Of a DNA stretch of 64,000 bases, positions 37,101-49,200 are shown piece after piece; the stretch's first letter is position 1, and every line of letters begins with the position of its first letter. The stretch spans positions 147,157 to 211,156 of the forward strand of contig JTDE01000132.1 of NCBI GenBank assembly GCA_014338405.1, written 5' to 3'. The position numbers were made by a program, and so were the translations under genes. The notes beneath the pieces are model-generated. The model was not told the origin of the DNA. It saw only the letters and a list, made by a program, of their open reading frames with translations, and ran no database searches. The DNA comes from Paragonimus skrjabini miyazakii. Its lineage: Eukaryota; Platyhelminthes; Trematoda; Plagiorchiida; Troglotrematidae.

Positions 37101-38650
37101 GTAGTGACAAGATTGGTGTTTAACTGCCATCTTCTGCTTTTGTCCAGCTGTAGATTATATACTCTGGAAAAAACGTGTTTAAGCCGTTTGATTGAATGAT
37201 CAAATAGTTATTTCGCTTAAGCCGTCTGCCAGTATTCTGCAACAAATTCCAGCTAATTACTTTCAGCAAGAATGGTTAAACTTTAGAAAAGTACAATTTA
37301 CTTCTTACCACTTTAAAAAATAGATTTATTGTCATGTATATTTTTCACTGAACAAACCGAAAGGCGTTTACGTTTACTGCCTGTTAAACAGTGTGTGCTT
37401 CTTGAACCGTGTGAGCAGAACCCATCCATTAGGGTGCACATACTTCCAGTTTTAACTGTTCTCAGTTCTGCGTGGCCGATATTTATACAAGGGTGAACGA
37501 GTGTTTCAGTTCACGCAGCTTTCTTCTAAAGACGCTTCCACAAATCGGTAACGGTTTGACAATTTGCGTTTTTGATTATTTGTAGACATGTTGTCGTTAT
37601 GTTGTCCCCATCTTATTAAACTTGTTGGCGCCAACATGCCACAGGATAGCATTTAAGCTTCGTTCCGTAAATCTCAGAAAGTATGGCTTCTGCTTATGCT
37701 GTATGCAATCAATTTTTTGTTTCTGTCGAACACACGAACAAGGAAAACGGAAACAGTTGACAAATGACCTTTCTGTGCAATGAGCCGACGACGAGTGAAG
37801 TTATTTTTAATTCGTGCGAAAATTTAATTAGTTACTGAATGCAGGGAAAAATACGTGAAACCCGTCTGGTCTCAATGGAGATATAATTATTTACTTCTGT
37901 GATAAACCGGATAAACTCAAGTAAGCATGTAATGTTACGCTAATAAAAGATTTTGAAATTTTACGATAAGGTTTACAAAGCACGTGTCACTTGTAGTGAT
38001 TTCTAAGAATGGCAAGTAACGATTAATCACATGGATCACAACCGACTGGCTACATTGATGTTTGCTGGGTGTGGTTTCAATAGCAACTGACTGCTGACAT
38101 CAGGAAACAAAAGCCACAGCTCTGAATGACTTATCCTCATTCAAAGGTCTTCGGCCCTCCTGGAACTGAGCCCTTGAAATGCCGTCGGTTGATGGGCAAA
38201 CGAAATGAAATGGACTAAGATTTTCTGTTTCACATTAACCTACGATACAAGAAAACCATACACGAATTAGATTTACAGTTCGTACGATGATATCATATAG
38301 AGAAGAAATCGGTGTTACTTTGTAGAAATGTAACCTGACGTTGGGTTGTTGAACATATGTCCACTATTCTGTCTTATTAATGATTCTATAGGATTATTAA
38401 TTTTCCGACCCGTCGCATATGATATTAAGAAAGAGTACTGTGTTGGTAACTGAAGTGTAGATAATATTCTGGCAACCTCTTCGAGAGGATGATGTGTAGT
38501 AGTCATTCTGGCAGTATCCAAATTGCGGCGTTCCTTCTAACTTGCTGGTCATGCACAAAATTGTCCAGGCTTGCAACCCTGCCATGTTCGAAGCAACAGA
38601 CAACTAGTTGACTGGAATAACAATAACTTCTGGATTAATTACGTACACAG

Positions 38651-38801
38651 TGCAGCCAATGTTTATAGATCACGATCGTCCGGAATTAGAGATAGCCCGC
38701 CTCATACAGAATCAGGTTCCATGAACTGTCAGAGCAGCATCGGGAAGCTTTTCAAAAGTTTCCGTCGCAGGGCGCAAAATAACAAAAGACAGGACAAATG
38801 A
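38651..38801 (+). CDS. Candidate terminal exon of an unknown plus-strand gene (low confidence)
   Basis: After an acceptor-like acgtacacag (to 38650), a frame in phase 2 encodes about 50 residues including VYRSRSSGIRDSPPHTESGS and a basic end KLFKSFRRRAQNNKRQDK before a TGA at 38799-38801. An AATAAA follows at 38952-38957. The other five frames of this stretch contain stops or give less protein-like sequence. The basic cluster could be a membrane- or calmodulin-binding tail. I do not recognise the family and found no upstream exon with a matching phase 2 donor, so it may be chance. If real, it would be antisense to, or upstream of, the protocadherin-like gene. Confidence 0.28.
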
Positions 38802-40350
38802 ATCAGATCCTGTCTACTCTCATGTTATACTGACAACAATGAACTGTATGTGCACATATAATCTACTGTCAACAAACAACATTACTTGGTTTCAGAGGCT
38901 TGCAGACGATTTCTGCAAACTTTATGTTCCTTGGGTAACAACCTAAACGGTAATAAAGGCCATCGATGAAAACGGGCCTTTTGTGATATGATAGGACCAC
39001 TGGTATCAACCATCTGTGATCAGTGTTTTAACGTTTCTGATAGCTATGTTGATTGCAAGAGTCGTCAACTCAGCATTAATAATGAACCCTGAATGTCAGG
39101 TACACTGTTGTTTACAGTGCGTTCACTGTAATGGAATCGTGTTTGTCTTTAATTTTTGACCATTGAGAAAATTGAATAGAGCTTTTAATTGCAACTGAGA
39201 TGACTTTTCGAGGTTCTTTAGGAAATACATAAAATAAACAACCAATTTTGTCTCAGGTATTTATCACGTCGCCTAATGAAATGATATCGTTATTCGGAGA
39301 TTCAATGTTATTCCTATTGTAAACTAAAGTTGTTTCATCTAAAGCCTACGTTACAGCTAGCGGAAGAGAGGACATTACTGACGGGAACCTAACCACGTGT
39401 TTCATTTGAGCCTAGTTTAGGCAACTGCAATGATAAGACTGTTTGCGTAATTTGCTTTTGCCAAATAACATGTAACAACATTCGTTCAGAAACCTAACCA
39501 GTGCTCAATATTTCTGAGTAAACGGACCAGGCGCTCATAACGTGCTAAATGCAAACTAAAAATCGTCCAATATTTTTCTGAAACCAAGTGTAGAGTAACA
39601 ACAAACTGAGTTTTTTTCCTTCAGCTAACTCAAACAGAAGTTTGTGAAGTTGAACAGTGGTTTGGTTGACTTTGCAAATGATAACGACGGTTAACCGCCA
39701 AACTTAAAGCAATATTTACACAGTTCTTATGTAAAGTCTGATTTCGAAAAGGTTATCTCAATTTAGTCTGAAATTCTTCAATCTGCATGCTTGGCTGATT
39801 TGATTTTATACATCATGTTAGTGACTGTTGAAGTTATCCATTGATAAGAAACGACAATTTTTCACCCTACCAACAGAATAGACTTAATCATATTGGCTTA
39901 TGTAGTCACTATCACGGGAAGTAGGAAACTAGTGACACTGATGACGTAGAAAAATTAGATTATAAAATTCAGTACATACAAGATATATTTCAATTGGTAT
40001 ATCGATAACTGTGTTGACAACTGGTGTTATATTCGGGTTAGTAAAACATTCATGCAAGTTATAAGATGAGATAATTGAACCCGTTATGTCTAATTGCCCG
40101 GTGAATAAAATGCGACCGTAACTTTGGTGGCTCATTAAATTCAGGCAAATCATTCTAGATTCAAGGTTTTTGGTTTTTTACCGGATTCTTAAAAACGACA
40201 ACGATATAACTAGATTTGTTTTGAAAACCAGTTTTTACGTTCAGAAAACCATAAACGTCAAGCCTCATTGACTTAGAGTGTCTCTGTTATAATGCTAAAC
40301 ACCTCTCAAATTCGATCGTCGCCGGAGTACTTGTGAAGAACTTTCAACAG

Positions 40351-40519
40351 GTCACTGTGAAAACCAAGTTCTACAGCCGGGACATGCTTTGGTCGCATTT
40401 GCCGGAAAGAAAGTTCCAACTGGATTCTCATGAAACAAATCTATTTTTCACGAGACGATCACCGCGCTTTGGGCACGACGGAATAAACCATGCTTATAAG
40501 CACATCAGTAACTATTCAA
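40351..40519 (+). CDS. Candidate internal exon of an unknown plus-strand gene (low confidence)
   Basis: An acceptor-like ctttcaacag ends at 40350 and a strong donor, TCAA|gtaagttttt, starts at 40520. The 169 bp between are open in phase 0 and leave phase 1. The translation includes SRDMLWSHLPERKFQLDSHE and RRSPRFGHDGINHAYKHISN. The composition looks protein-like and the minus strand has stops. It does not match a family I know, and it cannot be an upstream partner of the candidate exon at 38651-38801, which lies before it. Confidence 0.22.
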
Positions 40520-43500
40520 GTAAGTTTTTCTCAATAGGTCAAATATGGTCTAAAATTTCGTCCTAACTGGAAGTTGTTAGCGCAGAGTCACCGGTTGGGG
40601 TTAGCGGATATTAATTACGTACCACAGTGAAACGATTCAGCAGTCTGCTACTTAGCCACAAATTTGTTATATGATTAAACATAAAAGTCCGACGCACTGT
40701 ATGTCCTACTAAAGATGCGCTTATAAACACAATTACCCTGTAAGAACAAAGACACTAATTCAAATCCCAACCATGACAGGAGTGCAAAGAATTAGCTAAG
40801 ACGGAAAAGGTATTTAAGACATGTTGACTAAACCCTCCAATTAGCCTTCGTGATGTTTTTCAGATTATTTCGTGTTATCAATTAATATTTACAGACCAGA
40901 ACATGAAAAATAAGTCTTCTGCACACGATCTTCCAAACTGTCTTAGAGAAAACCATGTTCGGGGCAGCATAATTAATGCAGTCACCTTGGTACTTTCTAA
41001 CCGTCCTTATTCGAACTTCAACTGAAATTGGAAGGTAGTGCATTTTACTGGAGGGTTATTTGAACGAACTTGTAGTGAAACCAGCAGGATCTAATTTAAA
41101 GAATCAGTATGTGGCGCTCAGATTTAACAAGTTGAAGAAAGGTGGGTTGTTTTACAACAAGCAGGATTTTTAGTGTCTTTAGTAGAATTTAAAAAATTCA
41201 AACAGTTTTACTGATCATTTTTGTAGCTTCAATATGTCTAATCATAGATTACTGCATGGAGAACCTCTTAAAATGCTTTCCTTCTGCTTTTTTTCATAAT
41301 CTGTTCATTCCCGTTGTGAAAGTTAGCCTGACCTAAAACCTGCAGTTGTTTTCTATGAGGTTCATTGCGAATGAAGCATTTGTCTACAAATGCTGTGGAC
41401 TGGAGGGCCGAAGAATAGGTCAGTTCAAATATTTGCTGAATTGCCATTTAATACTCAATTGTCATCGGATCAGAGATCAATGTGAATTCATCGTTAAGAA
41501 CCTCATCAGAAAAACAAAGTATCCCCTATTTTTAGTATCGTACAAGTGACGTCACTTTGAGACAATTTGCACACGAGTAACGGAGTCTAGGTTTTCCTTT
41601 GCAAGTCATGTACTGAGCAAAACTATGAATATCGTCAATTTTCAACAAAGTTTCAGTGTCACGTTTCGTTCTACTCCGTGGCTTAACGGGTCGGTTCGAA
41701 GTGTCCAATGCCAGAGACGGTTTTATTAGTGGTGTAAAATTATCGATCGCGAAATTTCGCCTGAAATCTTTTACTTATATTTTTCATAGTCCAGAATAAA
41801 CCACCAGAGATTCCCATGTTAACTCTTAACCTTTTGCACACAAACCATGGTTCTATAAACGCAACGTTTTACGTTGCAATTACACTTTTTCTGTTAACTT
41901 GAGAGGTATACAAAACTGCTTATTACTTTGTCCAGTGTACAATGTTTTTTTAAAAAAGCAGTAGTTTAACTCACAGTACAACTTTATCTTCGGACATTAT
42001 AAATGAATAATCAAACATTTGCAATTAAATTTATATTTTATTAGTACCAAGTGATTTTCTACAGCGTAACTCTAGTCGGCGATTTTTTCAACATTACCAC
42101 TATTTTCAGAATGTCGTAGGTAGGATTTTTACGGGCGAACATAATCTTGAATTTGGTTACTAACTAATCAGTTGAAGATATGGGGTCAGACTAATGTTTA
42201 ACGGTTTCAATAGTAACGTAGGGTTTAATCTGTATAAAAACACACTGCCTTAAGAAATTGTGGAAAAAATAGAAAGATAAACTTTCTTTCCGCCGTTTTC
42301 ATGAACTAGAATAGTGAGGGGTCAAACGTCAGCACTATAGTTTCGTATTACACAATGAAGTAATGAGTATATTTTCGGAATCATTCAGTCGGAAACGAGT
42401 TATGTAATAAACGTCAGCTACATATAACATAGTTTGAATCAGTTTCTACTGGAAAATCAACTATCAACGTTACTCAGGTGGTCAGTTTTATTGTTCGAAG
42501 ATGCACAATAGCCGAAGAAGAAAAACATATGTTCAGATTTTATAATGCTGTTTGCTCCAGGTTGAGGTCAGTATAGTAGAACGGTGTTTGTTTTTCAACC
42601 ACCCAACTGGATGTTAAAACGCCTGTCCGGATTAAATTGAATGTAAACAATGAGTTTTAACATAAGATGAACAAGTGTCGTGATTTTATTCAAATTGGGC
42701 TGGTCGAAAATACACGCTAACTGCAAGAAATCAAACGTGTATGCGGGTTAAATAGTAAAGCCACGTGTCTAGCTTGAAGGTATGCCAAGTGTACTTAGTA
42801 ATATTTCAGTAAGTAACAGATATTCATTTGTGGTACAAAGCATCCCGTAAGCATGCTCTGATGTAAAGCATCTAGTAATCACTTGTTTTCCGATTATTAG
42901 GATGTGAGAACATAAGCTGTTGTCTCCCCTCCATGTGATACTAAAATCAAATAGCTCGCTAAACATTTGGAAGCATATTGCTGTCACCAGCAAATGATGC
43001 TCACCATCCCAACTGAAACAAACTAAAAGACGCGCTTCATATACTTTAGTAGTGATTCACAGTCAGCCAATATAATGTTATCATGAGCTTAACATTTGTG
43101 CCCTGTTTACTGCCAGGCTTTGTGTACACTAATGAAAATCAAAACGCTATAATCGATCTGTTAACAATTCGCTATCATAGACCGTCTAAGGTCAGGCAGT
43201 TTTCTAATAACTTTTGAGAAGTTTATTAACATAGCATACCTCGAAGATAGATGACGTACTGCGCACCGTTATAGCCATACACAGTTTAAAGTTACAAAAG
43301 TCCGTTCACTAGTAGTCCGGTAACCGCTGGTAACTCAATTTGCATGGATCACCACTAGAATATAGCGCTTGAAAATTGGGTGGTTGAAGGTAAACCACTC
43401 GTGGTTCTCTGAGCGATTCACATGTTAACGCATATGTAACCAGACAGCAGAAGAGTATTTGTCGAATTCAAATGAACTGATCAAACCAAGTCATCCTTCA

Positions 43501-44889
43501 CAGATTTTATCTAGCCAAGAATCACTCAATGCGTGAACCCTTCAGTTACTAATGATTACCGGATCAGCCCGATGATATTTTGTTAGGTTAATGTCTGAAA
43601 GACGAGAACTTATGCGGTTGTGAACGAAACAGATTTTTTCGTAAAGGAGGACAGAATCAATATAACCGTGAGTGGATCACACTTACATGTGCACAAACAA
43701 ATATAAATACACATGCCAACAAATAAACAAATCACTTTATTCAACTGAATAATTTAGGCACTCAATCAACTGATTTCAGTTTGCCGGAAATGTCGTAATG
43801 CTGAGTTATTTGCAAACGTATCCCAAGCATGCTGTCAGTTGCAATTGATCGATAAATCAAAGTAGATATACAGATAAGGCTTTTGCTTTTGTTCATAATG
43901 ATGATAAAAAAGTATCTAAATGTAGGCACATGAGAAGTATTTCAAAAGTTCTGACCCTGTTTGTGATCTAACTGTGCATAAATCCCAAATTGCCACTAAG
44001 GTATTTTGCACTATTTTTGCGAGGTTGGAGATTTTCAGAATGTGTAACATGTTTTCCCGGTTTTCGTTTAATTTTCTCTCCAAAACAAAAAAAATATAAT
44101 TGGAAACGAAGTTGCCAGCGGAAGATTATGCTCCAGAAGGTATACCAGGACAGACGCAACGGCCCTTCTTGTGCTACAGTCAACCGTTGGGCTGCGGGGC
44201 CTGGCTGAAGAGGACAGCTTATCGAACATGAGCCCTCTTTGGACCTGCCCATGGATGCAGTCTCCAGGTAATTTAACACTAGCGTAAGATATGTGGTAGG
44301 AAAGATACTGACAAATGTAGTGGCCCGAAATACAAACCGCTTAGGACATTCACTCTGCTAAGTTGGCTTAAAACGTTTAAGAACGCTTGACTACGTCCAA
44401 GATTTGTGCCCACTGCGTTCTCAGAATTTCGATGCCGCTAATTCAGCAAAATTAACTCCAACGTTGAAAAAAAATCTAAGTTATACCAGCAAGTTGTTTG
44501 ATTAAAGTAGGAATCTAATCATTAGGAATGAGAATTGGACACCCCAAGCAAATAAATATTTCAAGCGTCGTAACCAGTATGAGTATCCGCGTCCGAAGAA
44601 TGCTACACTCAGCCCAAGCTACCAAGAGCGTACTCAGCGTTCTCTTTACTGTTGAGGGTTTTGTTTGAAATGATTAAATACCGCAACGGTCAGTGTCTCT
44701 TGTGTTGATTTCGCCCAGTGACTGCACTATAAGACGAACAATGGATGAGAAGTTTGATTGCTGACATCTTAGCGCCCTGGTTTAGTTCTCCGACTCAAAT
44801 GGCTTGAGTAAAAAAAGCTGCCACTACTGACATCACACGCCAGGCAATTATCTACCAAACGCATTAGAATCAACAGACTCTCTGCGACC

Positions 44890-45230
44890 TTCCTGTACTT
44901 ACAAACAGAATGTTAATTTCAATTTGAACATCACCCACAATTGATCGCAGCTGTCGAATTCCCATAGACTATCCAGTCGGCCCCTTTCGAAAAGAAGCAC
45001 TAAATTCGAGTTTCGCTCTAATTAGGGTTCGTCAGTAGTGCATATCCTCGCCACTGCCGAGACTAGAACCACGGACACGCTGTTCATTAGGCAACTGTGT
45101 TTACCACTGCGCCATTGACCTCACGTTAGGCACGACCAAATTATCATATGTGAACACTCAACCCCTTGCATTTGTGAGTAATGATCACGTTGCTCGATCG
45201 TTTCGAAATGGAGAAACAGTAACTGTCCTG
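44890..45230 (-). mobile_element. SINE copy C, best-preserved tRNA-derived copy
   Basis: On the minus strand it reads in order: a leader TTGGTCGTGCCTAACGTGAG, a consensus polymerase III A-box TGGCGCAGTGG (45114-45104), a near-consensus B-box GGTTCTAGTCTC (45070-45059), a body with GAGCGAAACTCG, and a 3' core GCGATCAATTGTGGGTGATG ending near 44924. The spacing of about 34 bp between A and B boxes fits a tRNA-derived head. This is the copy by which the other five are recognised. It faces copy D head to head. Confidence 0.75.
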
Positions 45231-45245
45231 TTAACTCCAATCGAT

Positions 45246-45412
45246 AACCACTCGATTAGGACTTCTTAGACAGGTTGAAATTTCCGATCTCACTAAACCT
45301 GCTAGGCGATATTTTAGATTACTGATGAGTAGTCGGGGATTGTGACAGATGTGATCAATTGCGGGTGATGTTCAAATTAAAATAAACCAAATCCCCGACT
45401 ACTCATCAAGAA
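45246..45412 (+). mobile_element. SINE copy D (body and tail) with a perfect inverted repeat
   Basis: Contains ACTCGATTAGGACTTCTTA similar to the body of copy C, the core GATCAATTGCGGGTGATGTT (45353-45372) and the tail AATAAACC. The tail ends ATCAAGAATG, matching the TTATTAAGAATG end of copy F. The head is missing. The copy carries a 19-bp perfect inverted repeat described separately. Confidence 0.65.
45323..45408. repeat. Perfect 19-bp inverted repeat with 48-bp loop
   Basis: Arms tgatgagtagtcggggatt (45323-45341) and its exact reverse complement (45390-45408) enclose 48 bp holding the conserved SINE core. The outer and inner neighbouring bases do not pair. In RNA this could form a stable hairpin. 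The left arm corresponds to SINE body sequence; the right arm sits in the tail. Confidence 0.9.
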
Positions 45413-46074
45413 TGTTAATTGCCAGAAATTCATTTTTCTCCGTCCAAGAATTCGTGGTTAAGAAAAAACCGTTAGTTAATGGGTTAGCAGGTAGACTATA
45501 ATGATTAAAAACGTTAGGCAACTAAGAGAAGTAACCGAAGGAAGTATTGCTGTTCACTAGGATGAATGACCTCAATTTCAACACAAATACTGCTTTGTTA
45601 GTGCATTGCCATACGCATAAAGGTGGACTATTCCGGAACAAACCCTCGTATGCACATCGTACACACTACTGATTTGTTTTGTCGTATTGCTTCACCCGTT
45701 CTTTTTTTACTCTGGATAAATTATTTCTTAAAATGTGAGACATTACAGTAAAATTTTAATAGAAAAATGTGCCGACGCACTGTCAAAATTTCAACACAGT
45801 TGTTTTCAGTTTGTAAACGTATGTGCAGTGTAGTGTGACAACGGTATGTTTCTCAAGACAGGCGTTCTTCGATGTCATCTACCGAGAGACTGAGTGAAAA
45901 TAAGGAAATCAATCATGAACACTAACAGATGGAAGAAATATAAAGACTTTCATGCTTTCTCAAAATAGAACTTACGGTGTCCTTTTATTTAGATGTCAAT
46001 CTAGTTCACCACACTGAGTTCTGATCTTATGATTCTGTCGAACTTATCTACCCACCAACATTTGGACGTTCACG

Positions 46075-46270
46075 TTAAAGAGGTGCATAGTGATTGAGAG
46101 CAAGTCTGTTGCAGCTGTGGAACTAGCCGAGCTATAATTTGGAACTTTTGGAAACCACTAGACCATATAAACAAAGTCTGCCCCAACTTGTTAGGTCTTT
46201 GTTTGCAGTACAAGCAGACAACCTTAGGTAGATTGCCCACGGTTTGCACGAGGTGCTGTAAGCCAGTCAA
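46075..46270 (-). repeat. Possible tRNA-derived element with consensus A-box
   Basis: The minus strand has TGGTCTAGTGG (46165-46155), a perfect polymerase III A-box, with GGCTAGTTCC further downstream as a poor B-box. The block is open for 66 codons. A true tRNA is unlikely because the acceptor and T arms do not pair. It may be another SINE type. Confidence 0.25.
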
Positions 46271-49200
46271 TCACTAATTATATTACCTCAATAGAACTGG
46301 TGAACCCGTCTGCCTAATAGTTGAACTGAGCGAATTGGAACATTGGCCTAAACAGTTATTTTTTGTCTGCTACACCAACCTGACAGTGGGTCTACGGAGA
46401 CCGAATAGAATTTGAGCGTAGCGGCTTGGAATACAACACCATTCCGTGCTATTCGTAATACTATCTGCAGTCAATAACAAAAGTCATACCATGATATTTA
46501 AAGTCTAACTTTGAAAGAAACTAAAATTGTTACATGAAAGAGTTCACTGATACTGTCAGATTTTTCAAATCTACATGCTAAAAAAGTGGCCTTATTATTA
46601 GACTCATTTACTGAACGACTCTTGGTCTCATTAAAACATTTAGCGAGCACAAACAGACCGTCAGCGAGTAAAACCAGAAGAAACACTTCTAAATGAATTA
46701 TCTACTAAAAGTTTCAGCAAAACTATGCACTTGTCAAAAGGAATATAGATCATCACTTTGACTTTCATGTAACCAGCAAAAGGCATCTATATGAAATAAG
46801 ACAGTTTGTTTCCGGTACATCCTGATGAATCTGGCATAGGAAACTTGACCCTTGACTAATCATTGGTAAGGTAATGTTGAGACATTGCTAGTAACTACTT
46901 TAGAGTTTCGTAAAATGTAGTCAAGCCATACGAAAAGAAGCCCATCAATCACCAGAGAGCTATTCTTCAAAATTCCTTTGTGAAGTTCATCGTTAATGGA
47001 ACTTTAACTGCTCAGCATTCTCCCAGTCAACTTCTTTTAAGCATGGCCGCGTATGTGCAGTAACTGCTACGGAAATGTTGTCATACTAATGTCCGTTGCT
47101 TTGTTCACGATAAACAGTCCGCATATCAAAATTCATAAAGTGGTTGATCGAGAATGAGAAATTATACGTATGGAATCAATGAAGACATGACTAAAGTGCT
47201 CATTGTGATACATTTTACACTTTGAAATTGACAAGATTACTTCAGGGCTAGCTGAATGCAAATGGAATGCAAATGGTTATTAAATTCTTATTGCTAAATG
47301 CTGTTGATATCGACCCGTTCAAATGGTCGACCCAATAAACAGTGAGGTAATAAACTGCAAATTCCGGGCTGAAATACTCAATGACAATTGTTCAACCAAA
47401 TTGAAACGCTTGTTTCCGATGACCACAAAACACTATTCTGTCGTTAGCTTATTCTAGAAGATTTGAACCGTTTATGATAAGTGCCACTATCCGATTAGGT
47501 CCGTTGGGTCTAACAAAAAACACCAGTTTTCACTGAGGTACTTTGGAAATGACATCTAAAAGCAACATTGCACTATAGAGCTTACCAGGATCAACTGAAG
47601 TTATATGCCTCTGTTAATTGAGAAACTTCCTAATAATTTATCATTCAAGAAATTTACGCGTGAAAGTTGTATGCAAGTGATTCAGAACTAAGACATACAG
47701 TGATGACATTGGTTTGTTTTTCTTATACCGATCCTGTAAATGATAGCAGACTCGTTGTGCTCAGCTTCAATAATAAATGAGCAAATCAACATGCATTCAC
47801 GTGCATCAATATTAAAACAACTGTTAATCATACTGAGCGTTGGGTAATGCAGTGGATGCGCTTTTTGTTAAACTGTCCGGTCAACCGCTGCAGAAGAAAA
47901 CATGTAACGTAAGTGAAGTTTTGATAAACGGTCAGAGTTTTTATCGGTACTGATCTAACCAGCACTAATTAAATCTTTTAGCGGAACGTTTGACTAAGAC
48001 GATTTGGTGATGCCCAATGTGCAGTCAATCGTACAGTTGGCGATACACATTTCAGTAATCCCTGACTGACCAAGTAATAGCCATCTAAATATTGTTGCTT
48101 TCTGATATGGAAGCAAAGTGCAGCACTGAGGCCATCAACCAGTCTTAGGTTCACTGAGTCCTCAAGGGTAGTTTTATACACAGGGATTGATAAAATGGAA
48201 AACCCAGAAGGCCTTGACTTGAGTGTTCGACTGAGCTTTATCTGTTATTTTTGTTCTATCATGAGACAATTGAACAGCTTGTTCTACTCAAGGGATGTTT
48301 ATAACAAATGGTATACCACGTCTAATTGCCACCTTGACTGGTCATGTCGTTGATATACAGGTCTGTTGGGGTGGCTCAAAGTAATTGACAGTGCCTTTTA
48401 GCGTATCATCGACTGACATCTTAGGAATCAGTTCGTGTAACCAAATTTTTTCACAATGGTTTTCAAACGACTAGTTGATAAAGTGACAGATAAACAAGCT
48501 AGTAACAAAGTTTACAAACAACAGCAAACTGAACTCTTAGTCCTCCCCAGTGATTACGATATTCCTAAGTTACTACAGTGCAATTGATATTCTATGTATA
48601 ACTGAGGTTCCGACAATTTGGATACACAAATAATTTCCAAAGGAGCCTCTTCATTTGTAGAGTTGAGTTCATAAGTCTTAGGAATCTTTAAGGGCGATGG
48701 TTAGTAAACACCTGACTATGACAATAACTTCACTTTGTTTGCTTGGTTAATGAAACCATAATCCGTATATGTCCCTCATCAGCGAGAGTTCAGCAACAAG
48801 TTTTATGAAAAATATTCACTGCTGATAAGTTTTAGCAAGATAGAAATACTAATCCAGTGTCTATTCCTGAAATAGACCAAGTGGAGATTTCACTTAAATT
48901 CACGAGTGCACGCCAAATTACAAGCCATTTGTATGCACTATTCCTGCTTATAACCTACAGACACTATGGTTAAACAATTATGTTGAAACAAAGAAGGTGG
49001 TAACTCTAAGGCATGGAATCCGCATAATGGTGTTCAACCTTCCCTAAGACTTTCCAGGTGAATCAATTTCAAAACGAGAGACTATAATCTGGTCTCGCAT
49101 AATTTGATACGGAATGATCAATACTTTTTGAAAATTTTCAGCGAGGGTAGAAACTTCATGATGGCCAACAGTTGTAACATTCTGCCCAATCCTTCGATTT

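Noticed and set aside
37590..37605. A minus-strand NDN-coding string that could mark another cadherin linker
   Set aside because: The surrounding frame reads HNDNMSTN and has nearby stops; no cadherin motif accompanies it.
41679..41710. A tRNA or SINE head at an A-box-like TGGCTTAACGG
   Set aside because: The B-box-like ggttcgaag follows only a few bases later, and no arms can be folded.
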